Part shown: positions 12,405 to 24,959 of the stretch, piece by piece
Layout: each line of letters starts with the position of its first letter
Numbering within the stretch: the first letter of the stretch is position 1
Notes under the pieces: model-generated
Database searches by the model: none
Told to the model about the DNA's origin: nothing
What the model saw: the letters and a program-made list of their open reading frames with translations, nothing else
NCBI RefSeq assembly: GCF_036370855.1
Contig: NC_088105.1
Span: 14,327,619-14,391,618 of the forward strand
Length of the DNA: 64,000 nt
Direction: 5' to 3'
DNA from: Dromaius novaehollandiae
Taxonomy: Eukaryota > Chordata > Aves > Casuariiformes > Dromaiidae
Made by a program: the position numbers and the translations under genes

Positions 12405-13090
12405 AGAAAGCCTGAAAATCTAGAAAAAGATTTCTTCTGGCAGGCAAGTGTTTCTAAAATTTAAAGCAGACAGGGGAAAAAAAAGATCAGGCAGTAGATG
12501 AGCATTAATCTGCTAAACTTATGTTGATGTTAGAATTGATGAGAAACTATTGTCCCCTTTTTCCTTTCTTCTCACATGGGAGAGCTCTGACACTCCCCCC
12601 CCCAAAAAAAAAAAAATTGGAAAAACAGTGGAAAAAACTCAATTTCAAAAAGTTTTCAGCCAAAAAATAGTATGAGATTCTACAGTCTCTTACTGAAATT
12701 CTACAGCTCTAATAGCATATTTTCAACATTCTTAATTTGAAAGATCTGACACAGAAAACAGTGATGCTGCTAGGAAATAAATGCTTATTTGGCTATTTAT
12801 AACACACAGGAGGAAAAAAAGTCTGCATTGCTGCATTTACTAAGCTTGTTACTTTGAAAGAATATAATAAAATCAAAGAAAGAGCAGTAGCCAAAGATGA
12901 ATTTGTTAAGTTCAGCTGTTTGCTTAACCTTAATTTATGAAGTACAGTGTTCTTATGGTGTAGAGTTGATTTTACATTGAGTTATAACGTACAACATATG
13001 TTACAAAGGTATTTAATCTACTACACACCCTGCACTAGTGTTTGCTATGTTTATCTCTAGGAATAAAACTCATTAGTATTTCATGTCTTT
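12405..13090 (+). other. RGS13: RGS13 3' UTR (approximate end)
   Basis: AT-rich sequence directly after the stop codon. AATAAA polyadenylation signals occur at 12776-12781, 12866-12871 and 13062-13067, so several 3' ends are possible. A C9/A13 run lies near 12596-12617. The true end cannot be fixed without transcript data. Confidence 0.5.
13062..13067 (+). terminator. RGS13: Candidate distal polyadenylation signal of RGS13
   Basis: A canonical AATAAA about 660 bp past the stop codon, the most distal of three in the likely 3' UTR. Which one is used is unknown. Confidence 0.35.
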
Positions 13091-13646
13091 TTCAAGGTAT
13101 GGATAAATGTATTCTTTAAGCACCCAAATAATTAGATACAAGGAGAGGTAACGTTAGAATATCGTCCTATAATACAAGCAGGTCTCTCCATCTTTCACTC
13201 TCATGCACTAACTGCAAAGTATGCTTGCTGATCTGTTGGTCTGGCATCAACATGCACTGTATCCCATTCAAAGAGAAAAAACAAACTAACAGTCTTCAAG
13301 TCTTGTTATAACGGGAATCTCAATTCTTTCAGTGGACTTTGGCATAGACCCCGAAGGCCACAGACAGCCAGGGTCGCTTCTAGCACCCTCTCAGCCCACA
13401 TTATTCCAAGGAATGAAAAGAGCAGGTTCCATAAGCAAGTCACTCCGGCAGCAACCCTGCAAGCCCCAATAACATCACATTGATCCTCTGGGGTGACTGC
13501 ACACAAGAAATGAGATATCCAGTCAGATTAATTTATTTGACTAAGGTTACTTCAATTATGTTGCCAGTCCACTCTGGATAACAATTTACTTTAAGCTGTA
13601 ACTCGCTCCCTAACTGAAAAAGGCAGGTCTTGTTACAATATTAATT

Positions 13647-13672
13647 AAAAAAAAAAAAAAAAAAAAAAAAAA
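13647..13672 (+). repeat. A26 homopolymer
   Basis: Uninterrupted A run about 0.6 kb past the likely end of RGS13; no associated retroposon recognised. Confidence 0.95.
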
Positions 13673-16600
13673 GAAAACCTGTGTCATCTCTCTTGGGAAA
13701 AGTTTAATCTTCCTATGGGAGACTCGCACTAGTTCATTAGACCACTTACCACTTATCACAGTAAGTTTTACTCTCATGGAGAATCTTTTGTCCAGTCTGA
13801 ACATTTACTCTTTGCTTTGCAATGCAAGCATGAAAACACAGGACAGTGCAGACAATGTACAAACTGGGTTGTCCTTTTGTAGCACCTCCCTTGTGACAAG
13901 GCAAAACTAGAGCTGTCCTGTAAGATGTTTCCCTTTGCAGTATAATGAACTATTAAATGTGAAAATATTGCTAGGGAGTAACTCATTCTCTCCCAAAAAT
14001 CATTGTTTAGGCCCCCTGAGCACTGGTATTATTGTGGTGCGCAATATAGATTACTTTTGGAAAGAGTCATAGTGATTTACTGATGCCAGATAAGTGTGTT
14101 TATCAAGAGCTACTAAAAGCACAACATGGTATCTGGCTTAGGAAGTCTCTGAGGCACAGATTGTTGGAGTATGCAGGAGGTGAGAGAATGTGATCAAAAC
14201 AAACAAAACAGTGCTTTTTTTTTTTTTTTAATACTTTCTCTAGTTTTCTGCTGTTTGCCATCGTCAGAGGCAAATTCCTGGGACTGATGAACCTTTTATC
14301 TGGCTTACTAGGATTGTTCTGAAGTCCTGTTGCTCAATTCTGCTAAAAGCATTGGTTTTCTTTGAAGCGTGGATCAAGCCAAGCTCCCTGGCTACAATTG
14401 TTTGTCAGTACATCAGAGGCCTCCTCCCTTCTGTATGCTCTGACAATCAGTATGAGTTTATGGAATATACCACACTAAGTTGCTTATACAAATAAATTAA
14501 ACTTCCTACTCATTGTAAGGGGTTGATCAGATTATGTGTGCAGTTGTATTGCTATGTTCTTAGTGTGTATGTCCTCGTGTCAACACCTGAAATGAGTTAC
14601 AACATGATCATTTACAACATATTCTGTCAGTTGTTTAAGGCTCCAGGAACTCCTTATCTACTACCTTTATGAAACTCTTGCTGGAATTTATGCCCATGTC
14701 TAGAGCAAGATACAAAGCAAGCGTGAGCCTAACCTACATTGTACAGAAGGCTCCAAGGGATCCTCAACATTGTGAGAGAAGAAACTTAACACAGGAGATG
14801 AACCTTTCTGTATACAAGGATTAAGATGGGGACATTCAGCTCAGATAAACCACTCGGCAAGAAGAGAACCCTGCAGGAAATCCAGGCAGGGATAGTGCAG
14901 TCATTTCTGCTGCCAACTTGGATATTTGTACATTACATTGGACTTCGGCTCAATTGACCTTGCAACTGTCACAGCCTCGAGGGCAAAGAAACACTGTAGG
15001 AACTATCGAGAAGCAATTGCTGCAGGGAAGCAGATCTGTGACAAGGGCCAACCTGAGCCAAAATGAACTCTTGGGCTAGTGGTCACAAAAGGACATCCGG
15101 CAGGTCAAGATCGGTCTCATGGCTGGAGGAAACGCGTAACACCGAGAAAGGCTTCCTGTTTCTGTTGGTGTTAGGATTTCAGACAGGCTAGGTGTTGGTC
15201 CTTGGATGGGAGAGGCTAGTAATCCCCACGAGGGATGCTCCTGCGCACGCAGACAGGCTTAGCGCAGTCTCCTGGGTGTGAAGGGATCGCACCGTTCAGG
15301 CAGCAGGCTGATCTCTCACCGTGGAGAAAGGCATTTATCCAGGGCAAAAGAAAAAGGGTCCAGAGACTGCTCAGAGAAACCATAGAGGAACCACAAACGC
15401 AAGAAGTTTTTATGGCATGAAATGATATCAAAATAAACCCCAAGTCATGTGTTTAGCATCCCTCATCGCTGCAGAGCTTATCAGTTACATGTTTACCGAG
15501 GACTTCCTTCTAGAAATGAGTAAAGGGTTTTAAGCTGGGGGAGGCAGGGAAGTTCCTTTTCCCAGAACAGATGTATTGTTAATTGGTAAAGATATTGCTC
15601 TTGATTTTCCTTCTGTATTACCACGTGCATGACAACAACAATGTATTTCATCTGGTCACGCGATTCATAATAACAGTAGCTAATGGTGGCAGCAGCAACA
15701 AATCACTGCTCTTAACGTTTTCATTACTAGCGCTTCAATGAGTTCATATGCACTTTCCATTGACGGACAACATTAAAAGGTATTTGCTAACAGTAGCTTT
15801 TAATGATTAATGTGAAGAAAGACAAAAGGTTAAAAATAGTTCATTAAGTTAGCAGAATTCTTTTTTTCCTCACTTTTACTTAATAGGAATAAAAAATAAA
15901 ATTAAAAATCCTAACAATGGTAATTCTTCAAACACATTACATTTGGCAAGATAAAATTTACATCAATAAAATCTACTATATCGATTAACTGTATCTGACC
16001 TTGGGAACTGTTGACCTATTGGGACTCCCTGAAAAGTACACTAGGAAGTTTTTGTTTATTTGTTTTAAAGAGCCAACAGTTAGATGATATTTAGCCTTTG
16101 AATGTGATTTGTGTTGGCCTACTTTCTTAGTCACTAAGTGATGAAATTTATACTGTATTGTGACACTGCAGTTTTCCCGAGTTCCACATCCACTCTTGGT
16201 GCCTAGGTGATGATAAATGGAGAGTAACAAATGCAGATGGCATATTAGGTCTAAAAGACACCAGGTAAAAATCTGCAACTAGAGTGAGTCAGAACAAAAC
16301 GGTAAGAATAGCATGTACTATTCTTTTCTATATAGATGAGTGTTAAATGAGAATATACAGAATCCTCTTTGTAGCATAACCAAAATCCTTCATGAAGTTG
16401 TTAGGAGTTCCCCCCCCCCCCCCACCCCAAAGTTTTATCAGTTACTTTGTACTTTCACATTAACTCCAGATAGTTTGCTTTTAAATCCCAAGAAATAAAT
16501 TATGAACAATTTCACTGTAGGCTTAGTAATGAAGTAATATCCAGAACTTGGTACAATAGACAGCTGATTTAAATACAAGCAGAGATGTTTATCATTAATT

Positions 16601-17677
16601 GCAGAGCAGATGTTTAGGAACTTAAATACACAGAAGAAAGGGAAATGACTGTAGCATTTTCAGGTATTGCTAAGTATAGAGTACTGTTGCACGCACGGGT
16701 CCCTTCAGAAAGGGATGTTTGGTGTAGCGTTCACTAAACACAGTGGAGAGCACATTGGATGAAGTCTTCCAAAAAGAATATTTTGCTGCACATGCCACAT
16801 TAGACAGCAGATTATGTGGCTATGGATTATAGTCTTTTCCAGTGGTATAATGCCAAAGTTTTCAATGAATCTAAACTGAGCAAGTACTGATCAAGATGAG
16901 TTACCACACTACCCTCTGAACAACAGTCAAAATATGCTGAAAGGATGTGAATCATACGCACATTTTGGGATCCACTGGAAACTAAATGAAACCTACAAAA
17001 TTAGATACCCCTTAGAGGTGTCTTGATCATCAAGAGTGTTTTAAACTGCTTAGCTTAGAATAGGACCATTTTATTCTGAAAAAAATCAGTATTTTAATAC
17101 CTCTGTTTCCTTTTGAGATGCTTGTGATTTTAAAATCTTGAGCTCCAATCTCTTAAAAATTAGAAAACAAGAAACTAAAAAAAAAAAAAATTAATTTAAA
17201 ATAGCAACCCAAATCACAATCTGATTAGAGTATACAGGAGATTATGAATCATTATTATTTTTCACACACACTAAAAAAATAGAAGAGAAACAGGTACAGC
17301 ATATTGTATAGAGAAAAAATTTAAAGCACATCAGCATCAAGTTAAACAGTGGGAAAGCATATAGTATACCAAACATTCTTGTAGATATTGTACTTCATAA
17401 GCATGCAGGTTCTGAGAACAGAGAAGTCTCATCACATCAGTAACAAGGCACCAGCCATCGCAGGCCGAATCATGTAATTGGTAGGAGTGTGGTAGTATTA
17501 CATTATGGATCGCAGATAGACACATTAAAATCAATGAGAAGACACTATATGCCCTTATAGAAACAGTGACATGGAATCAGAAGTCTTCAAGTATAACGTA
17601 GATTGTCAGCACTAAGTACATACACATTCTGGCTTGACTCAGTTGTCTAAACACTACTACATAGTGTGCGGTGTTAT

Positions 17678-17753
17678 TTGAGATGCCCTTGGGGTGCCCA
17701 AGAGGTCCTCCGGGGCAAGCAGAGGCCATCCAGGGTATCCTAGGGCATCTCAA
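17678..17753. repeat. Inverted repeat with 12-bp perfect arms (76-nt hairpin)
   Basis: The left arm ttgagatgccct (17678-17689) is exactly complementary to the right arm agggcatctcaa (17742-17753), with further interrupted pairing inside (GG with CC, then GCCC with GGG). The loop region is GC-rich while the surroundings are AT-rich. It could be a small non-autonomous transposon remnant, a small-RNA hairpin or chance. Confidence 0.7.
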
Positions 17754-20700
17754 TGGCACTAAATGCATGTGTTTATGCAACTGAATCAAGCCAGCTTTCT
17801 CAACTACATTGAAGGCTTCACATTTACTAAGCTTTCTCACCCATCATCACATCTTAAAATCATTTACTGAAAAGCTATTCTATCCATAACTTATTTTTCC
17901 TCTTAAATTGCTATAGTAATTTATTTCACTGCAGCTGAGAAGGCTTATACAGAAGTGTATCTTGTACTTGCGATTTTGCACAACCCCAAGCACACAACTA
18001 GTATCCAGGGCCTAAGCGGAGACATGTACCTCAGAATACGGGAAAACAGGGTAGGTCCACCCTGAGAAGCCTATGCAAGTATAAGGTTTTAGCTATGGCA
18101 AGCCTCCACTGGTGGGCTACAGACCTCCTTCACAGTCCCAGCTCTGCAGTGCCATGTCATCTCTTTGGCCTTCGGCACAGACCCGAGGATGAGGAAGCAG
18201 CCAGAGGCTGTACAGCACAAGGCCCAGAGCCTCACAGGGAGGCAGGAGACAGGGCTGCAGGTCCTCCTCCACAGGCCTCCTCCCCTGTAAATCCATGCCC
18301 GATTCTCAGTGGGAAGCAAGTCAGAGCGAGTCCAAAAACACAGCAAGGACTCGATATGAGCATTGCCTTCCCGCTCGGCTGCAAAGAGCAGGAGCCTTTG
18401 CTGGGGCAGCAGGGCACGTTCTGCTGGGCTGGTGAGAAGGTCTAAGGCCTAATGTGAAACCACAGCTGAAAGATTACATTTCACAAACATCAGAAGTGCT
18501 TATAATCAGAGAAGACAAATTGTCAGTACGTTTGCCAAGTGCTGAAGGAAAATGGTGTTTGTCTACTAGCAGATTTAAGTTGTTTCCTCTGCTTTATGTT
18601 CTGGCTTGCCTATCTCATTAGTCTTGGGTTGATAAGCCAAAAATTCCCCTGAACGTCCATCACTAGGGCTATTGCCACATAGAGCACCAGCCAAGGCAAA
18701 TAACTTTTTCTCCCACACCTTTGTCTGTAAATGCAGATTCCAGTAACCACCTCAGTAACAACAGGTGAACAAACAAGAACAAGATCATTTTTTTCTTAAG
18801 AAATAGTTACATACTTGTTTATTTCATGGAGGTATTTCCTTACTACCATGTCATGATCCCCTTTGCCTTTGCTTAGGAAAATAAAAGGTACAGAACAACT
18901 TTACATAAATACTCAAAGGACATTCAATTCTGGCTTTTCTAAGAGAAGTTTTTCATACATCTGTGATGATAAAGATTCACCATCCATAACACATGCTCTG
19001 GTAAGTTATTGATGAATCAGGCAGTACCATGGCAGATTACATCTCAGCAGTGGGAACCATCAACATTTTCTATGAATTGCTCCGTACCAATGGACCAATA
19101 AATACTTAGTTTCTAGCCTCACCTAAGTCATGGCTTTTACAATTTATAAAAAAAGGTTCTGCCTTGTGAATCGTTGTCCATCTTGTTCCTTCACTCAGTT
19201 TTGTCTGGTGTTGAAATACTCCCTAATTATGAAAGATGGTATCATAACACCAATATTCATAATTCCCTTACATCTTAGTTTTCCAGATTGCAGTATGTCA
19301 GAAATATACTGATTTTCCCCAAAGGTATGGGGAGGGAAAGGTGACAAGAATACATTGTTCCTTCTTCAAACACGTGCCAATACAAAAATTACTTGCTTAA
19401 TCCCTCATCATCTTACTCACTCTCTCACTACTTTTCATTTTACCATCAGTTTTGCTGATCTTTCTGCCAGTGGTCATACTGCTCTTCTTATCTGAAAAAT
19501 TTTTCCCTTAAACATCTACCTTTTCAGATTCCTTCCTTCCCATCACCCTCCCATTACTCCCTCTATTCAATAGTTCTTTTTTTTTTTCCAAAAACATTTA
19601 GCTTTTTTTTTTTGAAGGAAGCATTTTATAACCCAAGACTTTTATCCAGTAAATTTTACTGGTTCTGGATGAACATATATCACTTTACAGACCCACTGGA
19701 TAAGTCTGTACTCTAAGGAGTAACCTGGAGGCTGCTATAAAGACTTCTGTCCACTCTGCACATGGTGAGCCTCCTGCTGTGGTTTCCACCATGATCTGAG
19801 TCTGTCTTCATGACCAAGTCAGACAACACGTCCCAAAGCACAACTAATACATTAACACACAACCAAGTCTTCCCAGAAGCGTTGTTCAGACAGCTTTCCT
19901 ACAAGCACCAAGGACAAACCATGGCAAAGTCAAACTTGGCTTGCTTCTAGCAGCTCTCTGCTGCTGCGAAGGAGTGGCCAGCCCACAAGCTGAGTGGGTC
20001 TGCGGATTTACTCGCAGGCTTACTCACCTGGAACTAAATACAAGAGTGAGGTCATGAACACCCCTTACCGAACAGCCCCAGAACACAAACACAGCACCAG
20101 TTCCGCAGAGCAAGTTAGTGGGGCCAAGCTAGTTAAACCTGTGTTGTTGCAGCACCGCATGGCAATCACTTCCTAGCAACACAGCTAGCACTAAATTAGG
20201 ATAAACTTGCACAGGGAGGATGACAGCCTCTATTGTCTTTGCACTTGTAATGCACTGGGTGAACAGAGCACTGACATTTGAAATCGGATAAGTTTTACAT
20301 TGCTGAGTACTGAAGTGTAGGCAAAATCCACCTCTAGTATCAGTTATAAAAAAACTAATTTAAGTTCCCTTAAAAGTCAAAGCAGTTAGTGGGATAATCA
20401 TGTTCTGTCTAGCTCTGTTTCTCTAATACATTTGCCAAGGTATAATATTACAAAAGCTTCAAGGATTCATGGAGTTTTTTTAAAGCCAGTCTGATCAGCG
20501 ATGAGCTCAAATAGCAAAGATGAAATCTAGCAAACAAATGACCTTTTCTGACAGATGAAAGCTTCATAGAGCATGCTGAACATTTTGCCTCTAGTAATTT
20601 AGTCTGAGTTATTGATTATTGTGCAGGGGTACATGAAACTAATATTCTAAATAAACCAGACAGTTATTTTCCAACAGCCTCTGAAAAAGAAATTTCTTCA

Positions 20701-23700
20701 TTTCTATATCTGCACTGCAGCCATTTTGGCTATAAAATTAGCTTTTCCACCTAGCATCTAAAGACTTAGAAAGGAAGTCAGCCAACTGACCACATCTACA
20801 GCCCACTGCAGGTGCTAACTCACCCTGCCTGCACTCCACAGGAGCAAAAAAAAGATCAGTTTTGGAGCCAAGAACTGTCTGGCCCCACTAGCACGTGGTT
20901 ATAACCACTGCCAAGAAACTGGTTTGATAAAAGCACGTCTCATGATGCTGACTTTCGCATGTTCGGCTTTAGCAGTGATGTAACCTGGAAGGATTTCTGG
21001 ACGCAGAGGGCCAGAATGTCATATATTTACATTAAGTTAATGCTAGTAGCCCTCAGGGAGAACCGCAGGGCATGAGGGCCGCCTGCTTCAGAAGAGCCAT
21101 GAAGGAGCAGCAGCGAGCTGAAAAGCCAGCAGGTGAGAAACTTCACTAGACGTGGGAGCATCCTAAGTTTCCTGGGGAAAATAGCCCTGAGCGAGAACAG
21201 CTGAGAAGTCCAGATGAAGGGCCCTTCTTCCCCAGCCAGGCCTCCTTCCCCCCCCACCTTCCTCTCCGGCCAGGCCCATGTCAGTAGAGCCCCCTCCCAG
21301 CTGCAGCAGGAGGGCGAGAAGAGCCCACGGGCTCCCCGAGGAGCACGCCGACAGCGACTCAATCCCTCTCCATCAGCACAGACCTTGCCTCGCAAGGCAG
21401 TGGATTTCACGCCTCTGGGAAGGGAAACCACAGACCCCTGGGGCACCTTCTTCACCCACTACAACCGACGACGCAAAAACTGTCCCATCCTCCCCTCCAG
21501 CCACAGCCCCCAACGCAAAGAGAGCAGCCTAACCACTGCTGTATTTCTTGTAATCTTTTAGTTACGAGTGTTTTAGATGCTATCACCATGCTGCTAACTG
21601 CTATTGCATTCTGAAGAAGTTAGAAATTAAGAGACAACACAAATAAAACTCAGCTATTTAAGATGGATTCTTCCTAAATGTCAAATTCAAAACAGAATAT
21701 CCACATTGCCACATCGAGTCATGTTAAATTATAGCCTCTGTTTCCATATGAGTGCATAATTCTTTATTTTTAATATTTGAGTATTTTTAGTGTACAGCTT
21801 AAGTAGTCAAGTTTAACCATTTAGGTAGAGAGGCACTTAGACGCTTGACTGATGCAATTTGCTTCTCTAAATGTTAAACAGATAAGTTTGCAGCAGACTA
21901 TCCTCATTCCATTTTGTGTTTTTAAATGAAAATCATGCAAATAATTAACATGTGACCAACAGGCTTCAGAAGCCAGAACGTTTTAATTAGGACACCACTC
22001 CCAGGACCAGAAATAACGAGATCTACATAAAATAAAATGAAACAGTACTATGAAAAGACCCTGGCTTCCCCTTTAGTTTAACACAAAACTTTCTAAAACT
22101 CTCACAAATAGTTTAAAGTCTACCACATGTTGAGATCAGAAACTTTCTTCTCCCTCACAACTTGTGCACAGTCCATTCACATAAACACACCAGAACACAT
22201 TGAAACAGCAAGATCCAAGACTGATTCTTTTTGGTCCAGATGTGTAATAGTATTACCAAAGCAATGAAGAAAATGTTTATGATCAGTACCATAAAGCGAC
22301 CAGTTTGGATCTCATGGAAAGTGTCAGTATGGAAGTGCAATACTCCCTTGTCTTTCAATGAAAAAGGCAAACAGCTTTTGGTTGATTTTCCACTGTTGCT
22401 ATTTCTCCTTTATTTGGAGCTCCACTCTGCATTTTTTGGCCAAACAGCTCTACTGGTAGATGAACTCAAAACAGATTTGTTCCTCTAGACAGGCGTAGTA
22501 GAGTCTTGTCTTATGGGATAAAGTAAATATGGTGCTCAGATTTTGAGGAGGCTAGAATTGATACCGCCTCTTGTCTGAAGTGCTATATCAGGAAATAATG
22601 GAATCAAGTTTGCGATTTAAATTCAGCTGCTTACTTATTAATGCTATTTTAATGTGAAGTAAAAGATCTGAAAGGAAATTTTACATTAAGACGAAAGCCT
22701 GTGACAATTAACGAGTGATAAAGCTCACCGAAGCTAAAAGCACGCAGTGTACTCTGCTTTACTCTGGCATTACAGATGAAGTGACAGATGTAACCACACT
22801 ACCCAGAGCAGAACTAATCCCAGAACAGAGATTCTCAGATAAGTGAAGAAACAAGAAGTACTGTGGCACAAGCAAGGATGTGCCTATGCTGTATTATCAA
22901 AAAGAACATATCTCCATTAAAGATAAACAAAACAGTGCTTTAAAAGTAGAGAGACAAGGTAAACAGCTTTCGTACAAGTTAGAGCAATTTAACATATCCT
23001 ATATTGTATTCCTGTATTAGTCCTGAACTGCACTTGTCAGGAAAGGGGATGAACAACAAGTGGCATCTGGGCATGCAAACAGGTTTGCAAGAGAAGAATT
23101 TCTGTGGGACAGAAGGGAGATTTCAAAGATACCACCACGAACAGAACTGTGTTTAGAGAACAGATCAGGAGATGTAGGAACTACGTTCTTATGGCCTTTT
23201 ACAAACCCCCTTTCCAGCCTCTCCAAAGCTGCATTGATTTCAACATGCAAGACAACCGGTTATATCACTGCTACACACCATTAGCACTCAGATGGAAGCA
23301 TCTCTGCCATTCAGCATGACTGTTCAGCCAAAACTGCCCACAGGGGAGGGAAAACCAGCAACGGGATATGGCCCATGACTTTTCATGTAGCCATGAGGCT
23401 CATGCTTCCTTCCCTTTCCCAGTTCATGCTTTCAAAAGTCACACTACTGTCAAGCATCAGTATGAAAGCTACCAAAGACATCTGAAAGGCCTCCTCCACT
23501 CCCAGCAAGGAAGTGGTTTCCCAATGCTGCTTAAAGCATTACCGCATTTGTCACAACAGTTTCCAGGGAACATGTGCCAAGTCACACAAAATACCAAGCT
23601 CTAAATATGAGTAATCTCACTGACAGCATTAACAAAAATGCTAACTTTTTTTGGTGTATAAGCAGTTGTAGGTAGGTTGGAGGAAGACAGTTATTTGTTT

Positions 23701-24470
23701 CAGGACTTGTTTCTTCCCAATTTGCTTGCTCTTCTCTTGTTCTTTGTTAGAGGTCACATTTTAAAATACACAGGTCTGACTTCCTTGCTTAATTACAGCG
23801 CCTGCATTTCGCTCTCATGTGTAACTCACGTCTTTGTCAGTAGAAATTCTGCTTCAAGTATAACTGTGTCTCTACGGCTGTATCATATCTGTGTAACCTG
23901 CTATTGTAACCCTTTTCCCCCCTACAGAATACAGCTTATATTATCCTGCTGTGAATCTAACATACCAAAGCAACGAACCGATTATGTCAGATGACAGATG
24001 ATGTCAAAACAGTCCTAGAGCTGGAGATGGCAGTGTCCAGAGTGTGGATGTACAATAATTACTGGACACTTCCTTTACCTTTCAAGTTCTTACTACATCA
24101 GCTTCTCCCCCAACTAATAGTTTCTTGAGGACTTGGTAGAAGGGTGGAATATGTTTTCAGTTTGGGGTGGGTTTTTTTTTTTGGGGGGGGGGGGGGAGGG
24201 CCATTAGAAGCATTTGGCCTCATTAAAAGCCCTGAATAGTTCCGTTATTTCAAGTATATTTTATGCTGGTTGGTTGACGCGCATACCCTTCTAGACTCTG
24301 AACATGAATCGTCTCATGTTTTGCATTATTTTTCTTAAGCTATAACTTTTCCCCTTCTTAGAGATGTTTTGATGTTTTAAATAATGGCCATGCTCAAATT
24401 TCAAGAGCTTTGTTGGTACAACAGAAATTTAACTCATTGTATTTTTCCTTCTCTCATCCCCACCTGAGGG

Positions 24471-24471
24471 A

Positions 24472-24499
<28 letters not shown>
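24471..24499 (+). repeat. A29 homopolymer
   Basis: The longest single-base run in the window. No retroposed gene body or target-site duplication was recognised beside it. Confidence 0.95.
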
Positions 24500-24504
<5 letters not shown>

Positions 24505-24868
24505 AGCTTCGTCTGCCAGCCAGCTTGCTCACATTTCCCTGTCTAGCTGATAACTGTTAATCTAGACTCTCTGGGCTGAAAGGCCATTGCTGCTGTTGGA
24601 GAGGGAATATTGTTCTTAAAAGCTGGATGTCAGAAGTGTGTTGCTACCTTATTTATGATGTGGCTTTATTTACCATTACAAGTACTTAGCACATAACAAG
24701 ACCTCAAAACTGATCAGGTGCTACTCCTGATTAGATGAGTATTAAGTGTCAGTCTTCAAAGAGCTAATACAAGCTGTTCAGCATTGTTAGAGAGACCAAT
24801 TTATAACATGTCCAGTACACACATTTGTGTGGTCACTACCAGCACTATTTCACAGTTTAGAGATATCT

Positions 24869-24887
24869 ATCTCTCTCTCTCCCTGTA

Positions 24888-24945
<58 letters not shown>

Positions 24946-24955
24946 GATATATATT
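24869..24955. repeat. Composite microsatellite: CT, GT, AT and AC runs
   Basis: A CT run (about 24869-24882) is followed by GT x12 (24889-24912), AT x6 (24913-24924) and AC x10 (24925-24944). The GT, AT and AC blocks form a perfect inverted repeat centred on the AT block. Confidence 0.95.
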
Positions 24956-24959
24956 CTAA

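Larger units (their letters stand above)
13091..24860. other. Gene-free interval, proximal part
   Basis: AT-rich non-coding DNA downstream of RGS13. I see homopolymer runs (A26 at 13647-13672, T at about 14215-14229, C14 at 16410-16423, and G-rich 24183-24199 after a T run), the inverted repeat at 17678-17753 and an A29 run at 24471-24499. A GC-richer stretch at about 18100-18440 and one at about 21040-21500 hold overlapping open frames on both strands with no recognisable product. No exon, RNA gene or intact transposon was recognised. Confidence 0.6.

Noticed and set aside
21027..21561. Overlapping 142-codon (minus) and 115-codon (plus) open frames as genes
   Set aside because: Mutual antisense overlap in a locally GC-rich stretch, with no recognisable domain and no splice context.
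24471..24499. Poly-A tail of a processed pseudogene or SINE
   Set aside because: No gene-like body or flanking target duplication is seen, and bird CR1 elements do not end in poly-A.
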